This document shows positions 24,900 to 35,218 of a stretch of DNA of 64,000 nucleotides, piece after piece (the first letter of the stretch is position 1; each line of letters begins with the position of its first letter). Under the pieces are notes generated by a model. That model saw only the letters and a list, made by a program, of their open reading frames with translations, ran no database searches and was not told where the DNA came from. Location: positions 620,001 to 684,000 of the forward strand of contig NZ_JAKNTK010000001.1 of assembly GCF_022440805.1 (NCBI RefSeq), written 5' to 3'. The DNA comes from Holdemania massiliensis (GTDB lineage: Bacteria; Bacillota_I; Bacilli_A; Erysipelotrichales; Erysipelotrichaceae). The translations under genes were made by a program, and so were the position numbers.

Positions 24900-25346
24900 A
24901 TGAAAATTGCAATGGCTTGTGATCATGGTGCTTATAAGAATAAGGAAGCACTGAAGGCAAAATTGATTCAGGAAGGATATGAGATCGAAGATTTCGGATG
25001 TTTCAGTGAAGAAAGCATGGATTATCCGAAAGTGGCTTATCCTTGCGCTAAAGCAGTAGCGGAAGGAAAAGCGGAACGTGGGATTGTGATGTGCGGTACA
25101 GGGATTGGCGTTAGTATTGTAGCCAACAAGGTGCCAGGCATTCGCTGCGCGCATGTGCATGATCTGGAAACGGCGAAGCTGACACGGGAACATAATGATT
25201 CCAATGTCCTAGCGATGGGCGGACGGATTATCAGTCAGGAATTAATTGAACAGATTGCGGAAGTCTGGCTGACAACCCCGTTTTCCCATGAGGAAAGACA
25301 TCAGCGTCGAATTGATCAGATCGCTGAACTTGAGAAAAAAGCATAG
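24900..25346 (+). CDS. rpiB: Ribose-5-phosphate isomerase B
   Basis: A 148-residue RpiB/LacAB-type isomerase that interconverts ribose 5-phosphate and ribulose 5-phosphate in the pentose-phosphate pathway. The start MKIAMACDHGAYKNK carries the phosphate-binding Asp-His; GIVMCGTGIGVSI holds the catalytic base Cys and the anion hole, and EHNDSNVLAMGGR is the second family signature. Length is typical. AGAAGGAG precedes the ATG. It is cotranscribed with the YrdC gene and ends at the terminator at 25355. Confidence 0.93.
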   Translation: MKIAMACDHGAYKNKEALKAKLIQEGYEIEDFGCFSEESMDYPKVAYPCAKAVAEGKAERGIVMCGTGIGVSIVANKVPGIRCAHVHDLETAKLTREHNDSNVLAMGGRIISQELIEQIAEVWLTTPFSHEERHQRRIDQIAELEKKA

Positions 25347-25354
25347 TTAGGTAG

Positions 25355-25397
25355 AAAGCGACAGTCATCCATAATGTTGGAGGCTGTCGTTTTATTA
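25355..25397 (+). terminator. Intrinsic terminator after rpiB
   Basis: CGACAG (25359-25364) and CTGTCG (25384-25389) with a 19-base loop, followed by TTTTATTATTT. The stem is short but well placed. Confidence 0.7.
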
Positions 25398-25501
25398 TTT
25401 AACAGCGATGGTCTATAAGATAAAATAAACTCTCATTATTTATCCTGTCAATTAGGTGTAAGTATACCATCAAAGTTATAACAACAATAGCAGCATATAC
25501 T

Positions 25502-25813
25502 TTAATCAATTCGCTGAATTGCTTTTTGGTTAAAACACTGTAATTCTTCAATCAAAGCAGATAAAAGCTCAATTTGATGTTCAGTTAACCCTTCCACACA
25601 AAGATTGCGTACAGTGGTGACGCCTAAAAGAAAATCTGTTGATACATTAAAAATAGCCGCAATTTTGATCAAGATGTCATAGGAAGGAAGTCGGATTCCA
25701 TTTTCATAGGCGCTTACCATGGCTTTTGTAATTCCTAGCCGATCAGCCAACTGTTGTTGGGTGATCTTTTTTTCTTTTCTGAGTATTTTGAGTTTTAGAT
25801 AAAAATCATGCAT
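25502..25813 (-). CDS. Xre-family transcriptional regulator
   Basis: 103 residues. An N-terminal HTH_3 domain (residues 5-62) has the classic KITQQQLADRLGITKAMVSA recognition region and NGIRLPSYDILIKIA. The C-terminal 40 residues (LTEHQIELLSALIEEL) are probably for dimerisation. AAGAAGG precedes the ATG. It is divergent from the giant surface-protein gene, and an inverted repeat between them (25857-25873) is the likely operator for both genes. Confidence 0.88.
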   Translation of the reverse strand: MHDFYLKLKILRKEKKITQQQLADRLGITKAMVSAYENGIRLPSYDILIKIAAIFNVSTDFLLGVTTVRNLCVEGLTEHQIELLSALIEELQCFNQKAIQRID

Positions 25814-25856
25814 AAATTATTACCTTCTTTTCTGTGATCAAGTGTAAAGATGAAAG

Positions 25857-25873
25857 GTAAACTATCGGTTTAC
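25857..25873. promoter_or_regulatory. Inverted repeat, probable Xre operator
   Basis: GTAAAC-TATCG-GTTTAC, a dyad with 5-base spacer, between the divergent Xre gene and the -35 box at 25891. Position and size suit an Xre dimer. Confidence 0.55.
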
Positions 25874-25890
25874 TTTTATAGCTATAAAAG

Positions 25891-25919
25891 TTGACATATC
25901 TGACTGGTAGAGATAGAAT
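25891..25919 (+). promoter_or_regulatory. Sigma-A promoter of the surface-protein island
   Basis: TTGACA (25891-25896), 17-base spacer, TAGAAT (25914-25919). It lies 18 bases from the inverted repeat at 25857-25873. Confidence 0.75.
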
Positions 25920-26164
25920 ATTAAAGGAAGAAAAGATGAAATTTATCGTTATTGTATGCTATTCATTACATTTATTTTGTAATTCATTACATAGTATGAA
26001 GTGCAAAGAATTAATGATAATTCAAATTCTAAAATTTCATTGAAGGTAAAACACTAATTTAAAAGAAATGAGGAGTTTCTATACGAAGTTAGAATAATGA
26101 TTTAGGGGAACTTGAAGCTGGTATTATCGGAAAATGAAACAATTCAAATTTTATGGAGGGTAAA

Positions 26165-29100
26165 ATGAAACGACAAATTAAGCAAGGTAAAAATCAAATA
26201 GCTAAAATAGTTAAAAAAACATCGAAACTAGTATTAGCTTTTTTTCTGGCTGTTATGCAATTCAGTGAATTTAGAATACTTGCTGAAGAAGCTGCAAGAA
26301 TTTCAGAAAGCATTTATCTTTTAGTAGGAGAAACGAAAGATATTGCTTCGTATCAAGAAGACGATGTAACGATAAGTGTGGCTGATCCTTCTATTGCATT
26401 ATTAGAAGATTCATTACTCACTGGAATGACTGCGGGCGAGACAGAACTTTTATTAAGCAATGAGGAAAAGCAAACGATTATCCCAATTATTGTTACAGAG
26501 GCATTAAAAGAGGAGCCTACCGTTAAACCTGTAACTACGATGACTCCAGAAGCAACAATAGTACCAACAGAAGAACCGAGGGTCACAGAGACGCCAGAAT
26601 TGGAAACGCCAAAGAAAGAAGATCACGTTGAAGGAGCGATTATAGGAAATGAAATTGCTCAATTTTCTATTGATTTAGCAAATCAATCAGCAACGATAGT
26701 AGAAGCTAGCAAATACGCTTCGACGCATGTTATGCAAAGCACGATTTCTGTGGGTCCTCTTAATCAAATACCATCGAATACAGCAAAAATTCAAATTATT
26801 AATGATAAGAACGAAATTATTGCTGTAAGTAAATCATCTCTTTATTCTACAGAGGCAAATGGTGAACATTTTATTGAGACTGAGGTATACTATCTTACGG
26901 AGATTAACCCAGGAACCTATCAGATACAGATCGTTGACGGAACAGAAGTTTTTGACGTAAATCAAATTGAGTTTATTGATAACCCAATAATAAAAGGATT
27001 GCAAGGTAATGGAACGATAGGTTTATCTAGCTTGGAAATTGAAATTAGATTTGATGGATTACTGACACAAGACATTGTATCAAAATTAAAAATTCAAGTT
27101 CTTGATGCGAATGACCGACTAATAGGATCAGCTAATTCCGACCATGTTACAGTTAGTGGAACGACTCTGAATTATGTTGTTTCAACAGAAACTCTAACGA
27201 ACCAGTCTTATCATGTTTCGATTATTCAAGAATCTGAAACAGGAATATATATTGATCCTGCAGCCCTAAACAATGGAGTTTATGTAAGTTCTAATTATTG
27301 GACAGAGATTCAATCAATTGAAATTCTGGATTTAGATAAAAGTGTGATTAGACTTAATTTAAATGAAAAGGAAGACATAGAATCTCACGATTACTTAGTA
27401 GAGGCAAATATTACAGGAAATATCGTTTTTTCAGATTATTGCAAAGCAAAAGAAGGAACGATTGAACTTCAGCTTAAGAAAAAAGGAGTAGAATCTTCAA
27501 TACAGTCTTTTATTGCTGGAACAAGTAGTCCTTCACTAATGGTTTCACTTATGGATAACCGAGGCTTCACTTCATCTAAATCGCTTGATTTAAAGGCTTA
27601 TCTACCGACTGCATCAAGTTTTTATAAACTTGATAATAATCAGTATGATGAAGGGGTTTCTAAGTTAAATTTAAAAGTTTATATGTCTAAAAATTATCAA
27701 AAATTGATTAACACAAGTGATTTTAGAGCTGAAATATCAAAATCCACAGGAAATACAGAAGATGATATTTCTGTAATAGGCTCTATAAGCCGTGATAAAA
27801 TGAAGATAAAGGATGAAGAGAACCAATATACTATTGAAATGGAAATTGCGTTATCAGAGCCTTTATACGCTGGCGAAAATGTGCATTATAGTCTGCAATT
27901 CAGACCAGTTTATTTATCCATGGGTATTGGAATTATATCTAAATCGAAGTTTTCGGGTTATATGAGGATTGGAACTTCAACAACAACTGACTTTTCAAAA
28001 CAAAATAATTTGATTCCAATTGTTGTTGAAACTAATAATAGTATTGAAAATATGACTGTTAGTATGGAAGATGAAGATGGTAATGTTATTGATTCAAGTC
28101 AATTAATAAAGATTGATAATCCTGCAGATAATTATTATGTGCATACAGGCGGAGTGTTTTTAACACCAAATGAATTAATTGGAGGGAAAACATATCATTT
28201 CTACGTTATACTTAATGGCAATAAAGAGCTGGTAAAAAGTTATGTATATAATGCTGAAAAGGTGATTGATGATTCCCTTCAGTTAGAGGCTGAAAAAACA
28301 GGAACAAACAAAGTAAAACTTTATTTTAAGGCTGGGTATACTAATAAGAACGTATCTGAAGAGGACATTCTTAAGATTTGTTCAGAACTTTATTTAAAAG
28401 ATGCGTCGGATCATATCATTAAGCTCGCCTACAAGGACTCTGCCATGACATATTATGGGGATTGGACAATAAACTTAGAGGCGTCAGAAAATTTAAAGAA
28501 AACAACTTATGAAATCTATTGGAGAGGATATCCTAGAAGTATTGTCCCTGGTGAAAAAGCTGTGTACGGATATGAAAATGAAGGCAAAATAATAATTAGC
28601 AATAGTGATCCCAAGGCACTCTATACAGCGAATATCCTAAAAGATGGGAAAGTCGTTAAAAAAGGATTGAAACTTATTTCTACAGGAAATGAAAAATATC
28701 AGCTAGAGACTAATTTTGCACAGGGATTGGAAGCTGGAAATTATAAATTAAATGTATTAGAGAATAATGTTTTCGTATTCCAATGCGATTATTCAATTTC
28801 ACAGAGTTATGACTATTCAATTCGAGTTAACGATAGAGGGAAAAATTGGAATCAGACTACAACTTTTATTACAAACCCTGATCGTATAGCCAGTGTTATT
28901 GTAGAATCAAGTAAATATATTTATTGTCGAGTGTGGTTAGGCGATAAGAAAAACGTTGGATATAGATCTATACTACTTAATTCATCTACTTCAATTAGAT
29001 TGGATGACACAAAAGAACAGCAGATAATTCATGTGCAATTGAAAAATGATGATGGAATTGAATCGGAAGTCATTGATATACCAGTATATTATCGGCCTGT

Positions 29101-32100
29101 TCCTGGGACTTTTGAATTAGTAGATGTAACTAATCCAGTAGATGTAGTTGCAACAGGCAGTGCGATTAAAGTTTCAATGATTGGCAACCGTTTTGATGCT
29201 CAAGCAAATGTGCTGCTTGAAGGCAATACTAGCAAACAATGTACAATTCCATTTAAAGAAGAATTAGAAGATGGAACTTATTTGTATGAAGGGTATGTTT
29301 ATCCAGGCTATAATCAGAGAGTTGAAAAGGCAACTTTCTATTTAACAAGTGAAGACTATCCTTATACGAAGAGTAATGAAATAACAAAACCTTTAATCGT
29401 TGGAGGTTTAAGCTATATCGTATTGCCTCTATTCGGAACGTATGGGGGTGAAGCTTATACGACTGCGAAAGACACTGTTCTAGAAGGATATGCACTGCAG
29501 GATAAGTCTGTAGATATTTTAATTAAAGATCCTGATAATGAAACTACTACTTCGCAGCTGCAAACCAATGAAAAAGGATATTTTGAAACAACTCTTAATA
29601 CTGAAAAAGAAGGGACATATATCTTAAAAGTTACTTCACCGGGTTTGCAGTCTTATTACAGTCAATATAAGCTATACTCTGACAGAACAGCACCAGTTAT
29701 TGAATCCGCAGCAGCTGTAGAATCTGGTTCAAAGAACATTATGATCAAGTGGGAATGCAATAATCCAGATGTAGATTATTATATGGTTTATCGCGACGAT
29801 TACCTGATTGCAGATAAGTATAAAGAGAGAACCTATATTACATCAGGAACTTTAAATGATCGAGTAACGTATAAAATCATTGCAGTGGATAAGGCAGGAA
29901 ATCATTCTGAACCGATTGTTAAAAAGATTGGTGATTATGAACCGCCGACAATTCCAGAAAATATTGAGCTTGCAGATCGTAGTTCCAAGCAAATTCATTT
30001 TACTTGGAGTGCTTCGAAAGATAATGTTGGAGTAAAAGGATATCGAATTTATCGAAATGATAAGTTGGTTGCTACAGTTGATACATGCGTGTATACAGAT
30101 ATGCTTTTAACAAAAGATACTTCCTATACTTATGTTGTAGAGGCGTTTGATGCTGCTGGAAATGCAAGTAAGAGCGAGCCAGTACAAATAAGCACGGTAT
30201 CTCCAAAGTTTCAGAATATTTCTGCGTTGGAAACAGAATATATCATTGAAGAGCAGGAAATGGTTGCGGTGTCTGCTGAATGGAAGAATGAGCAGAACAT
30301 GATAGATCATCTGATTATTCTGAAAATTAAAGAAGAAAATGCATCTGATTGGAATATAATATCAGAAGATCAGATCGGCAAAGCTACAGTGAACATCAGC
30401 AAGATGGAAGCTGGAAAATATACATTGGCAGCGATAGCAAAGGATCGCGACGGTGAAACAACTGAAGAATTGCAAACGTTTACGTTGAAACATGATGATA
30501 TTAATCCCACGGTTGCAATCACTACTCCTTTAGATGGTACAAAGAAAATTTATACACATAAATTTTCTATTCAAGGAAAATCAGAAGATAATGTTGCTGT
30601 TGATCGAGTTCGCCTTGAATACTCTGTAGGTAATGTAAAAGCAAAGTTGATTACAGAATTAAAGCCTGATGTGAAGAAACAAAAATATGATTATTCCTAT
30701 GAGTGGGATAGCAGTGAAGTGAGTGGAACTGTTACGATTACAGCAACAGCTTTTGATTCGCGAGGAAATAAAACTTCAACTACATCTAGCTTTGTAGTAG
30801 ATAATACTCCGCCAAAAGTTCCTACACAATTCTCCATTTCCAATACAGACCAGTATATTTATCTTGATTGGAAACATGAACAACCTGAAGAAGACTTCGA
30901 TCATTTCGTGATTTATCGATCTGATAAAGAAAATGAAGGCTTTGAGGCTATTGATACAATTACTACGTTAGGATTTTATGATGATATTAACACAGGAGCG
31001 CAGCCTAATGTTAAATATTATTACTACGTAACAAGTGTTGATATTCTTGGAAACGAGAGCAAACCTACTGCAATTTTACAAGGAATTATGGAACGTGATG
31101 TTCAAAATCCTGAAGTAGTTAGCGTTTTGCCAAAGGAAAATTCTATCTTAACTAAAACTGTAACGTTAAGTGTTTCTGTTTATGACAATGCATCACTGGA
31201 TACGTTAACTGCTGAATATTTTGATATTGTAAGTAATAGCTGGCAATTAATTGAAAGAGTCACCATCGAAAACAAAAAATCCAGTGTTGAAAAGATCCTA
31301 TGGAATACAGAAGGATTGAGTGGAAACATCCAGATTCGTTATATCGTAACTGATAAAACCGGAAATGTATCAAACGTCAAAGAAGTAACTTATGATGTAG
31401 TTGAATATACTGCGCCAGAAAAACCTATTTTATCAGTTCAAGTTGAAGGAGCTCAAGCAAATCTTTCATGGACATACTCTGGAGAAGATAAGTTGTTGAA
31501 AAACTTTAGAGTGTGGATAAAAGAAGAAAATAGTGAATGGAAATCATTAGGTTATACGCAAGAAACAGAAAAAACGGTTAATAATCATGATGGCCGGTGT
31601 AGTTTTAAGATTGAAGCAATAGATAATCTAGGCGCCTCAGCGGATAGCAATATGGTAGATGTGTTGTTAATTACTCCGGATACAGAAGCTCCTGTTGCTC
31701 ACATCAACTTACAAAAGGTGACTATTAAGCCAGATGAAGAGATTAATTTTGATGCTTCTAAGTCAAAAGATGATCGTGGTATTGTCAGTTACTCCTGGAA
31801 TATGGGAAATGATGAAAATGTAGGGCAAGAGAGTTTCACTTATACTTACTCAACTCCAGGTACATATACAGTTACACTGACGGTCAAGGATGAAGCAGGG
31901 AATATAGGAACTGCAACCTGCGAAGTAACGGTTGTCGAAGATGACTCAAAATATGTCCAGTTTGACCTATCAGTTATTAATCGCAGAGATAACACGTCCA
32001 TTGGTAATGTAGCAGTTAAATTCAGTAAGTTAAATGGGGATGAGGTCTTATCCTTTATTACGGATGATCAGGGAAAAGCAAACGTAATAATAGAAAGCGG

Positions 32101-34924
32101 ATCATACTTAGTGGAACTGTTTGCGAATGGTTATTTTTCCGAGCAACAAAAAGTGATGGTTGATTCAACTTTGAATGATATTGCTTTCAAGTTAAGCAAA
32201 CTTGACTTTATTGAAGGTAAGCTCACATCAACTGAAATGACTTATGATGAAATAGTTGCGGCAGGTATAGATGTAAATGATCCTGATAATCAACATATTT
32301 ATAAGCATGAGGTTAAATTGGAATTTGCTGCAGGCTTAGAGATACCGGTAACAGTATATAAGAATAGTGCTGGTAAGATTTTAAGAGCTATTGATGGTAT
32401 TCCTGGATTCTTTAAGAATTCATTTACTGGAATCGATTCTTCTACAAACTCCAGAATAACAATTTATCCAATTTCTGAAAAATTCTATTTGGCAGTTATT
32501 GGTGAAGCAAAATGGCTTAAGCAGATGTTTGATGTTCGCTTAGTTGTACTCAATACATCAGATTCTTTGGATATTGAAAATTGTAGAGCTAAGCTTGAAA
32601 TACCAGAAGGATTATCATTCCCTGATATGGGAAGCAAAGTTCATTACGAAGAACATGATCTGGGCAAGATTGAGAATACGCTAAGTGCCACAACTAACTG
32701 GTATATTCGAGGGGATCAAGCTGGTGAATATACGATTAAGGCAAAAGTGGAAGCTGAAATTGACAATGAAAGCTTTGAAATTGAATATGAAACAGAAGAC
32801 CCTATTCGTGTGCTGGATCCATCGAAGTCTTTGAAAATGCATATCACTGCTCCTGATGCTGCTTATTACGGAGAAGAATATACCTTTACGATCTCCTTGG
32901 AAAATATTAGTGAAAAGCCAATCTATGGATTATCCTATGTTATTCAGAGCCTTGAACAATATAAGGTTATTCAAATTGGTGATAAGGAAACAAAGCTTCC
33001 GATTACACAAGAAGACTTCGATCCAGAAACTTGTGGTATCGAAGTTGATGAATTAGAACCAGGTGATACAGTGTCATTCACAATATCAACAAAAGTGTTA
33101 TTTAATTCAATTTTGGAAATCGCAAAGAAAATACCTTCAATGCTTGACAAAATTCCAACAGTTGAAGCACAATCAACTTCAATAATGGGGAAGGTAATGG
33201 ATGTGATCAATGTACGTTATTTCTTAACTAATATTTTTGTAACAAAGCTAGAAGGCAGTACAACAGATATAGATTACGATGTTACAATTGATCATGTTCG
33301 ATTCCCATCGGTTTGGGAAGTGTTTGCACAAGAATACATTGATGTAGCGAAGAAAGAATTAAGTGAATTGTTTGGCGGTGCAGAGTTCAATGAATTTGTA
33401 TCTGATCAAGTATTTGCATTTTTACAAAAACCGATTGTGGAGCTAGAAGAAGAAATTAAAGAAAAGGGATACATCGAATTAGAGAAGCATGAAATCGTTA
33501 AGAATTTAGAATCAATTTTTAAAGTAATAAACCCAACACCGAATACTAAAGTTGTTATTACTGTTGAAGAGAAGAAACGCAGTGGATCTGATGCTTTGCA
33601 AATAAGGTGTGTAGAAGGTCAAGCACAGACTACAGAATTAACGAACAGATTAGAAATAATTGGAAATGGCCGCTTTGCTATTGTTGGCCAACATTCTGGA
33701 GAAGCGACAGTTAGAGTTTCATTTGAAGATGGAAAAGCATATACCATTCCGGTTAAGGTCATTGGTGAAGAAGATACAATAGCTAATCAAACAAATGCGG
33801 AAGTAGTTATAAATGGAGATAAATCAGAAATTTCTAATTTGGATCAACTACTTGAAGATGCAAAGAATTCTGAAGATCAAATTAAAGCTGAGAATCCGTT
33901 ATATCCAGTTCAAACAGTACTTTGTGTAGATCTGACAGAAAAAGATGTGTTTAAGTTGTCAATACCAATTGAAAACTTAGAAAAAATTTACGAAGCAGGT
34001 GCACAACTTACACTAATAACAAAGGCAGGAAAACTGAGTTTTAATCGCAAAGTATTAGAAGAGATTCAACAAATACAAGGTAATGAATTTATTTTTGGAA
34101 TTGTTGAAGTAAATGAAGAGAAGCCAGAAAGCTATAGTTCAACTCCAATTTACAAAGTTTTAATGCAGTATGATGATCAGGAATTAAATTTGGAGAAAGC
34201 GAAAATTGTAGCTGAAGTTCCATTTACTGTAGACTTAAATAAAATAAATTTACATGTGGTTTCAACAGATTACTTGCAGAATTATGATTTAGATTATGTT
34301 TACAATGGTACTATGGTACAATTTGAACTTAATCAGCCGCAATTGATTGGTTTCATTCTTGAGCCTAAGAAGCAAGAGAACTCGAATGATGATGTTACGG
34401 ATAACACGGATACCCCAGTGGTTTCAGAGGCAGCACAATCGCAGGACTCTGCAACTAAGAAAACAGTTGTTATTAATAAAGTGGATAATCAGAATCAAGA
34501 TTTATTGCAGCAGACTTGGGATGAAGTGTTAGACAATTTGACCAAAGACGAAAAACGTGAGATTCGATTGAATGCTGCTATAGAATCAATTCCTGCAGAA
34601 GTTATTAAGGCGATTAGTGAATCGGATAATACTCTTGTTATTACCTTACCAGATGGAACACAAGTAAAAATTGACAGTGAGTTGGCTAAACAACTAGATC
34701 TTGATGGGAAATCAGAAATTAGTATCAAGGAGTTACTAGCACAGAAAAATGAAATTATCGAAAATGATCAAGAAATGAAAGAAAAGCAAAGTGTACATGA
34801 ATCTGAGAAGAATGAGAACATTGAAGTCCATGGGAAAAAACAAGAAAGTCCAGTAATTATCTGGTTGCTTATCATCATTCTCTTGGCAGCCGCAGGTTAT
34901 TTCATCTACAAAAAGATAAAATAA
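26165..34924 (+). CDS. Giant (2919-residue) FN3/PKD-repeat surface protein with C-terminal membrane anchor
   Basis: A signal-type hydrophobic segment (about residues 20-40) is followed by a Big_2-like stretch (about 47-108), a Thr/Pro/Glu-rich linker (about 115-150) and a long series of beta-rich segments. FN3-like domains are visible near residues 1173-1257, 1258-1343 and 1545-1640, a PKD domain near 1838-1927 (SYSWNMGNDE, YTVTLTVKDEAGN) and a carboxypeptidase-regulatory-like fold near 1932-2015. The end is a charged spacer and one membrane helix, PVIIWLLIIILLAAAGYFIY, then KKIK; there is no LPxTG. No enzymatic domain was recognised, so adhesion or a scaffold role is inferred. GGAGGG decides ATG 26165 over 26153. 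Its AT-rich codon use contrasts with the metabolic genes around it. Confidence 0.85.
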   Translation: MKRQIKQGKNQIAKIVKKTSKLVLAFFLAVMQFSEFRILAEEAARISESIYLLVGETKDIASYQEDDVTISVADPSIALLEDSLLTGMTAGETELLLSNEEKQTIIPIIVTEALKEEPTVKPVTTMTPEATIVPTEEPRVTETPELETPKKEDHVEGAIIGNEIAQFSIDLANQSATIVEASKYASTHVMQSTISVGPLNQIPSNTAKIQIINDKNEIIAVSKSSLYSTEANGEHFIETEVYYLTEINPGTYQIQIVDGTEVFDVNQIEFIDNPIIKGLQGNGTIGLSSLEIEIRFDGLLTQDIVSKLKIQVLDANDRLIGSANSDHVTVSGTTLNYVVSTETLTNQSYHVSIIQESETGIYIDPAALNNGVYVSSNYWTEIQSIEILDLDKSVIRLNLNEKEDIESHDYLVEANITGNIVFSDYCKAKEGTIELQLKKKGVESSIQSFIAGTSSPSLMVSLMDNRGFTSSKSLDLKAYLPTASSFYKLDNNQYDEGVSKLNLKVYMSKNYQKLINTSDFRAEISKSTGNTEDDISVIGSISRDKMKIKDEENQYTIEMEIALSEPLYAGENVHYSLQFRPVYLSMGIGIISKSKFSGYMRIGTSTTTDFSKQNNLIPIVVETNNSIENMTVSMEDEDGNVIDSSQLIKIDNPADNYYVHTGGVFLTPNELIGGKTYHFYVILNGNKELVKSYVYNAEKVIDDSLQLEAEKTGTNKVKLYFKAGYTNKNVSEEDILKICSELYLKDASDHIIKLAYKDSAMTYYGDWTINLEASENLKKTTYEIYWRGYPRSIVPGEKAVYGYENEGKIIISNSDPKALYTANILKDGKVVKKGLKLISTGNEKYQLETNFAQGLEAGNYKLNVLENNVFVFQCDYSISQSYDYSIRVNDRGKNWNQTTTFITNPDRIASVIVESSKYIYCRVWLGDKKNVGYRSILLNSSTSIRLDDTKEQQIIHVQLKNDDGIESEVIDIPVYYRPVPGTFELVDVTNPVDVVATGSAIKVSMIGNRFDAQANVLLEGNTSKQCTIPFKEELEDGTYLYEGYVYPGYNQRVEKATFYLTSEDYPYTKSNEITKPLIVGGLSYIVLPLFGTYGGEAYTTAKDTVLEGYALQDKSVDILIKDPDNETTTSQLQTNEKGYFETTLNTEKEGTYILKVTSPGLQSYYSQYKLYSDRTAPVIESAAAVESGSKNIMIKWECNNPDVDYYMVYRDDYLIADKYKERTYITSGTLNDRVTYKIIAVDKAGNHSEPIVKKIGDYEPPTIPENIELADRSSKQIHFTWSASKDNVGVKGYRIYRNDKLVATVDTCVYTDMLLTKDTSYTYVVEAFDAAGNASKSEPVQISTVSPKFQNISALETEYIIEEQEMVAVSAEWKNEQNMIDHLIILKIKEENASDWNIISEDQIGKATVNISKMEAGKYTLAAIAKDRDGETTEELQTFTLKHDDINPTVAITTPLDGTKKIYTHKFSIQGKSEDNVAVDRVRLEYSVGNVKAKLITELKPDVKKQKYDYSYEWDSSEVSGTVTITATAFDSRGNKTSTTSSFVVDNTPPKVPTQFSISNTDQYIYLDWKHEQPEEDFDHFVIYRSDKENEGFEAIDTITTLGFYDDINTGAQPNVKYYYYVTSVDILGNESKPTAILQGIMERDVQNPEVVSVLPKENSILTKTVTLSVSVYDNASLDTLTAEYFDIVSNSWQLIERVTIENKKSSVEKILWNTEGLSGNIQIRYIVTDKTGNVSNVKEVTYDVVEYTAPEKPILSVQVEGAQANLSWTYSGEDKLLKNFRVWIKEENSEWKSLGYTQETEKTVNNHDGRCSFKIEAIDNLGASADSNMVDVLLITPDTEAPVAHINLQKVTIKPDEEINFDASKSKDDRGIVSYSWNMGNDENVGQESFTYTYSTPGTYTVTLTVKDEAGNIGTATCEVTVVEDDSKYVQFDLSVINRRDNTSIGNVAVKFSKLNGDEVLSFITDDQGKANVIIESGSYLVELFANGYFSEQQKVMVDSTLNDIAFKLSKLDFIEGKLTSTEMTYDEIVAAGIDVNDPDNQHIYKHEVKLEFAAGLEIPVTVYKNSAGKILRAIDGIPGFFKNSFTGIDSSTNSRITIYPISEKFYLAVIGEAKWLKQMFDVRLVVLNTSDSLDIENCRAKLEIPEGLSFPDMGSKVHYEEHDLGKIENTLSATTNWYIRGDQAGEYTIKAKVEAEIDNESFEIEYETEDPIRVLDPSKSLKMHITAPDAAYYGEEYTFTISLENISEKPIYGLSYVIQSLEQYKVIQIGDKETKLPITQEDFDPETCGIEVDELEPGDTVSFTISTKVLFNSILEIAKKIPSMLDKIPTVEAQSTSIMGKVMDVINVRYFLTNIFVTKLEGSTTDIDYDVTIDHVRFPSVWEVFAQEYIDVAKKELSELFGGAEFNEFVSDQVFAFLQKPIVELEEEIKEKGYIELEKHEIVKNLESIFKVINPTPNTKVVITVEEKKRSGSDALQIRCVEGQAQTTELTNRLEIIGNGRFAIVGQHSGEATVRVSFEDGKAYTIPVKVIGEEDTIANQTNAEVVINGDKSEISNLDQLLEDAKNSEDQIKAENPLYPVQTVLCVDLTEKDVFKLSIPIENLEKIYEAGAQLTLITKAGKLSFNRKVLEEIQQIQGNEFIFGIVEVNEEKPESYSSTPIYKVLMQYDDQELNLEKAKIVAEVPFTVDLNKINLHVVSTDYLQNYDLDYVYNGTMVQFELNQPQLIGFILEPKKQENSNDDVTDNTDTPVVSEAAQSQDSATKKTVVINKVDNQNQDLLQQTWDEVLDNLTKDEKREIRLNAAIESIPAEVIKAISESDNTLVITLPDGTQVKIDSELAKQLDLDGKSEISIKELLAQKNEIIENDQEMKEKQSVHESEKNENIEVHGKKQESPVIIWLLIIILLAAAGYFIYKKIK

Positions 34925-35218
34925 ACAAAGTCTCCGACTAGAGCGGAAAAATAACTGAATATCAGCAGCTTCTTGCATAAAACAATCCTTAGCTTCCTCT
35001 CTGTAAAAGCTTTGTCATCACCTTGATAGAAGTATCCGTCTGCTAGAGGAATTCTGGATATTGTTTCAATTCAATTGATTCCAAAATCCGGTTTTCCTCT
35101 GGCGGGATTAAAAAGAATCTTCTTGATTACTTTGACGAGAAGTTATCCTTGTCGTTTCATTTACTTGCTAGTCGTTTTATCACAGTTACTTAAGTAAAAT
35201 TAAGGGAAAGGAATATAT
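34925..35218. other. Spacer between the two surface-protein genes
   Basis: 294 bases with no gene. AGAGGAATTCTGGAT (35045-35059) and ATCCGGTTTTCCTCT (35086-35100) form an imperfect inverted repeat without a T-run. No clear promoter was found, so the downstream genes may be read through from the giant gene. Confidence 0.45.

Larger units (their letters stand above)
25814..26164. other. Divergent regulatory region and long leader of the giant surface-protein gene
   Basis: This holds the dyad at 25857 and the promoter at 25891. The leader that follows is about 240 bases and very AT-rich. It has no open frame with a ribosome site and no clear hairpin, apart from GGAGGG before the ATG at 26165. 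Confidence 0.6.
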
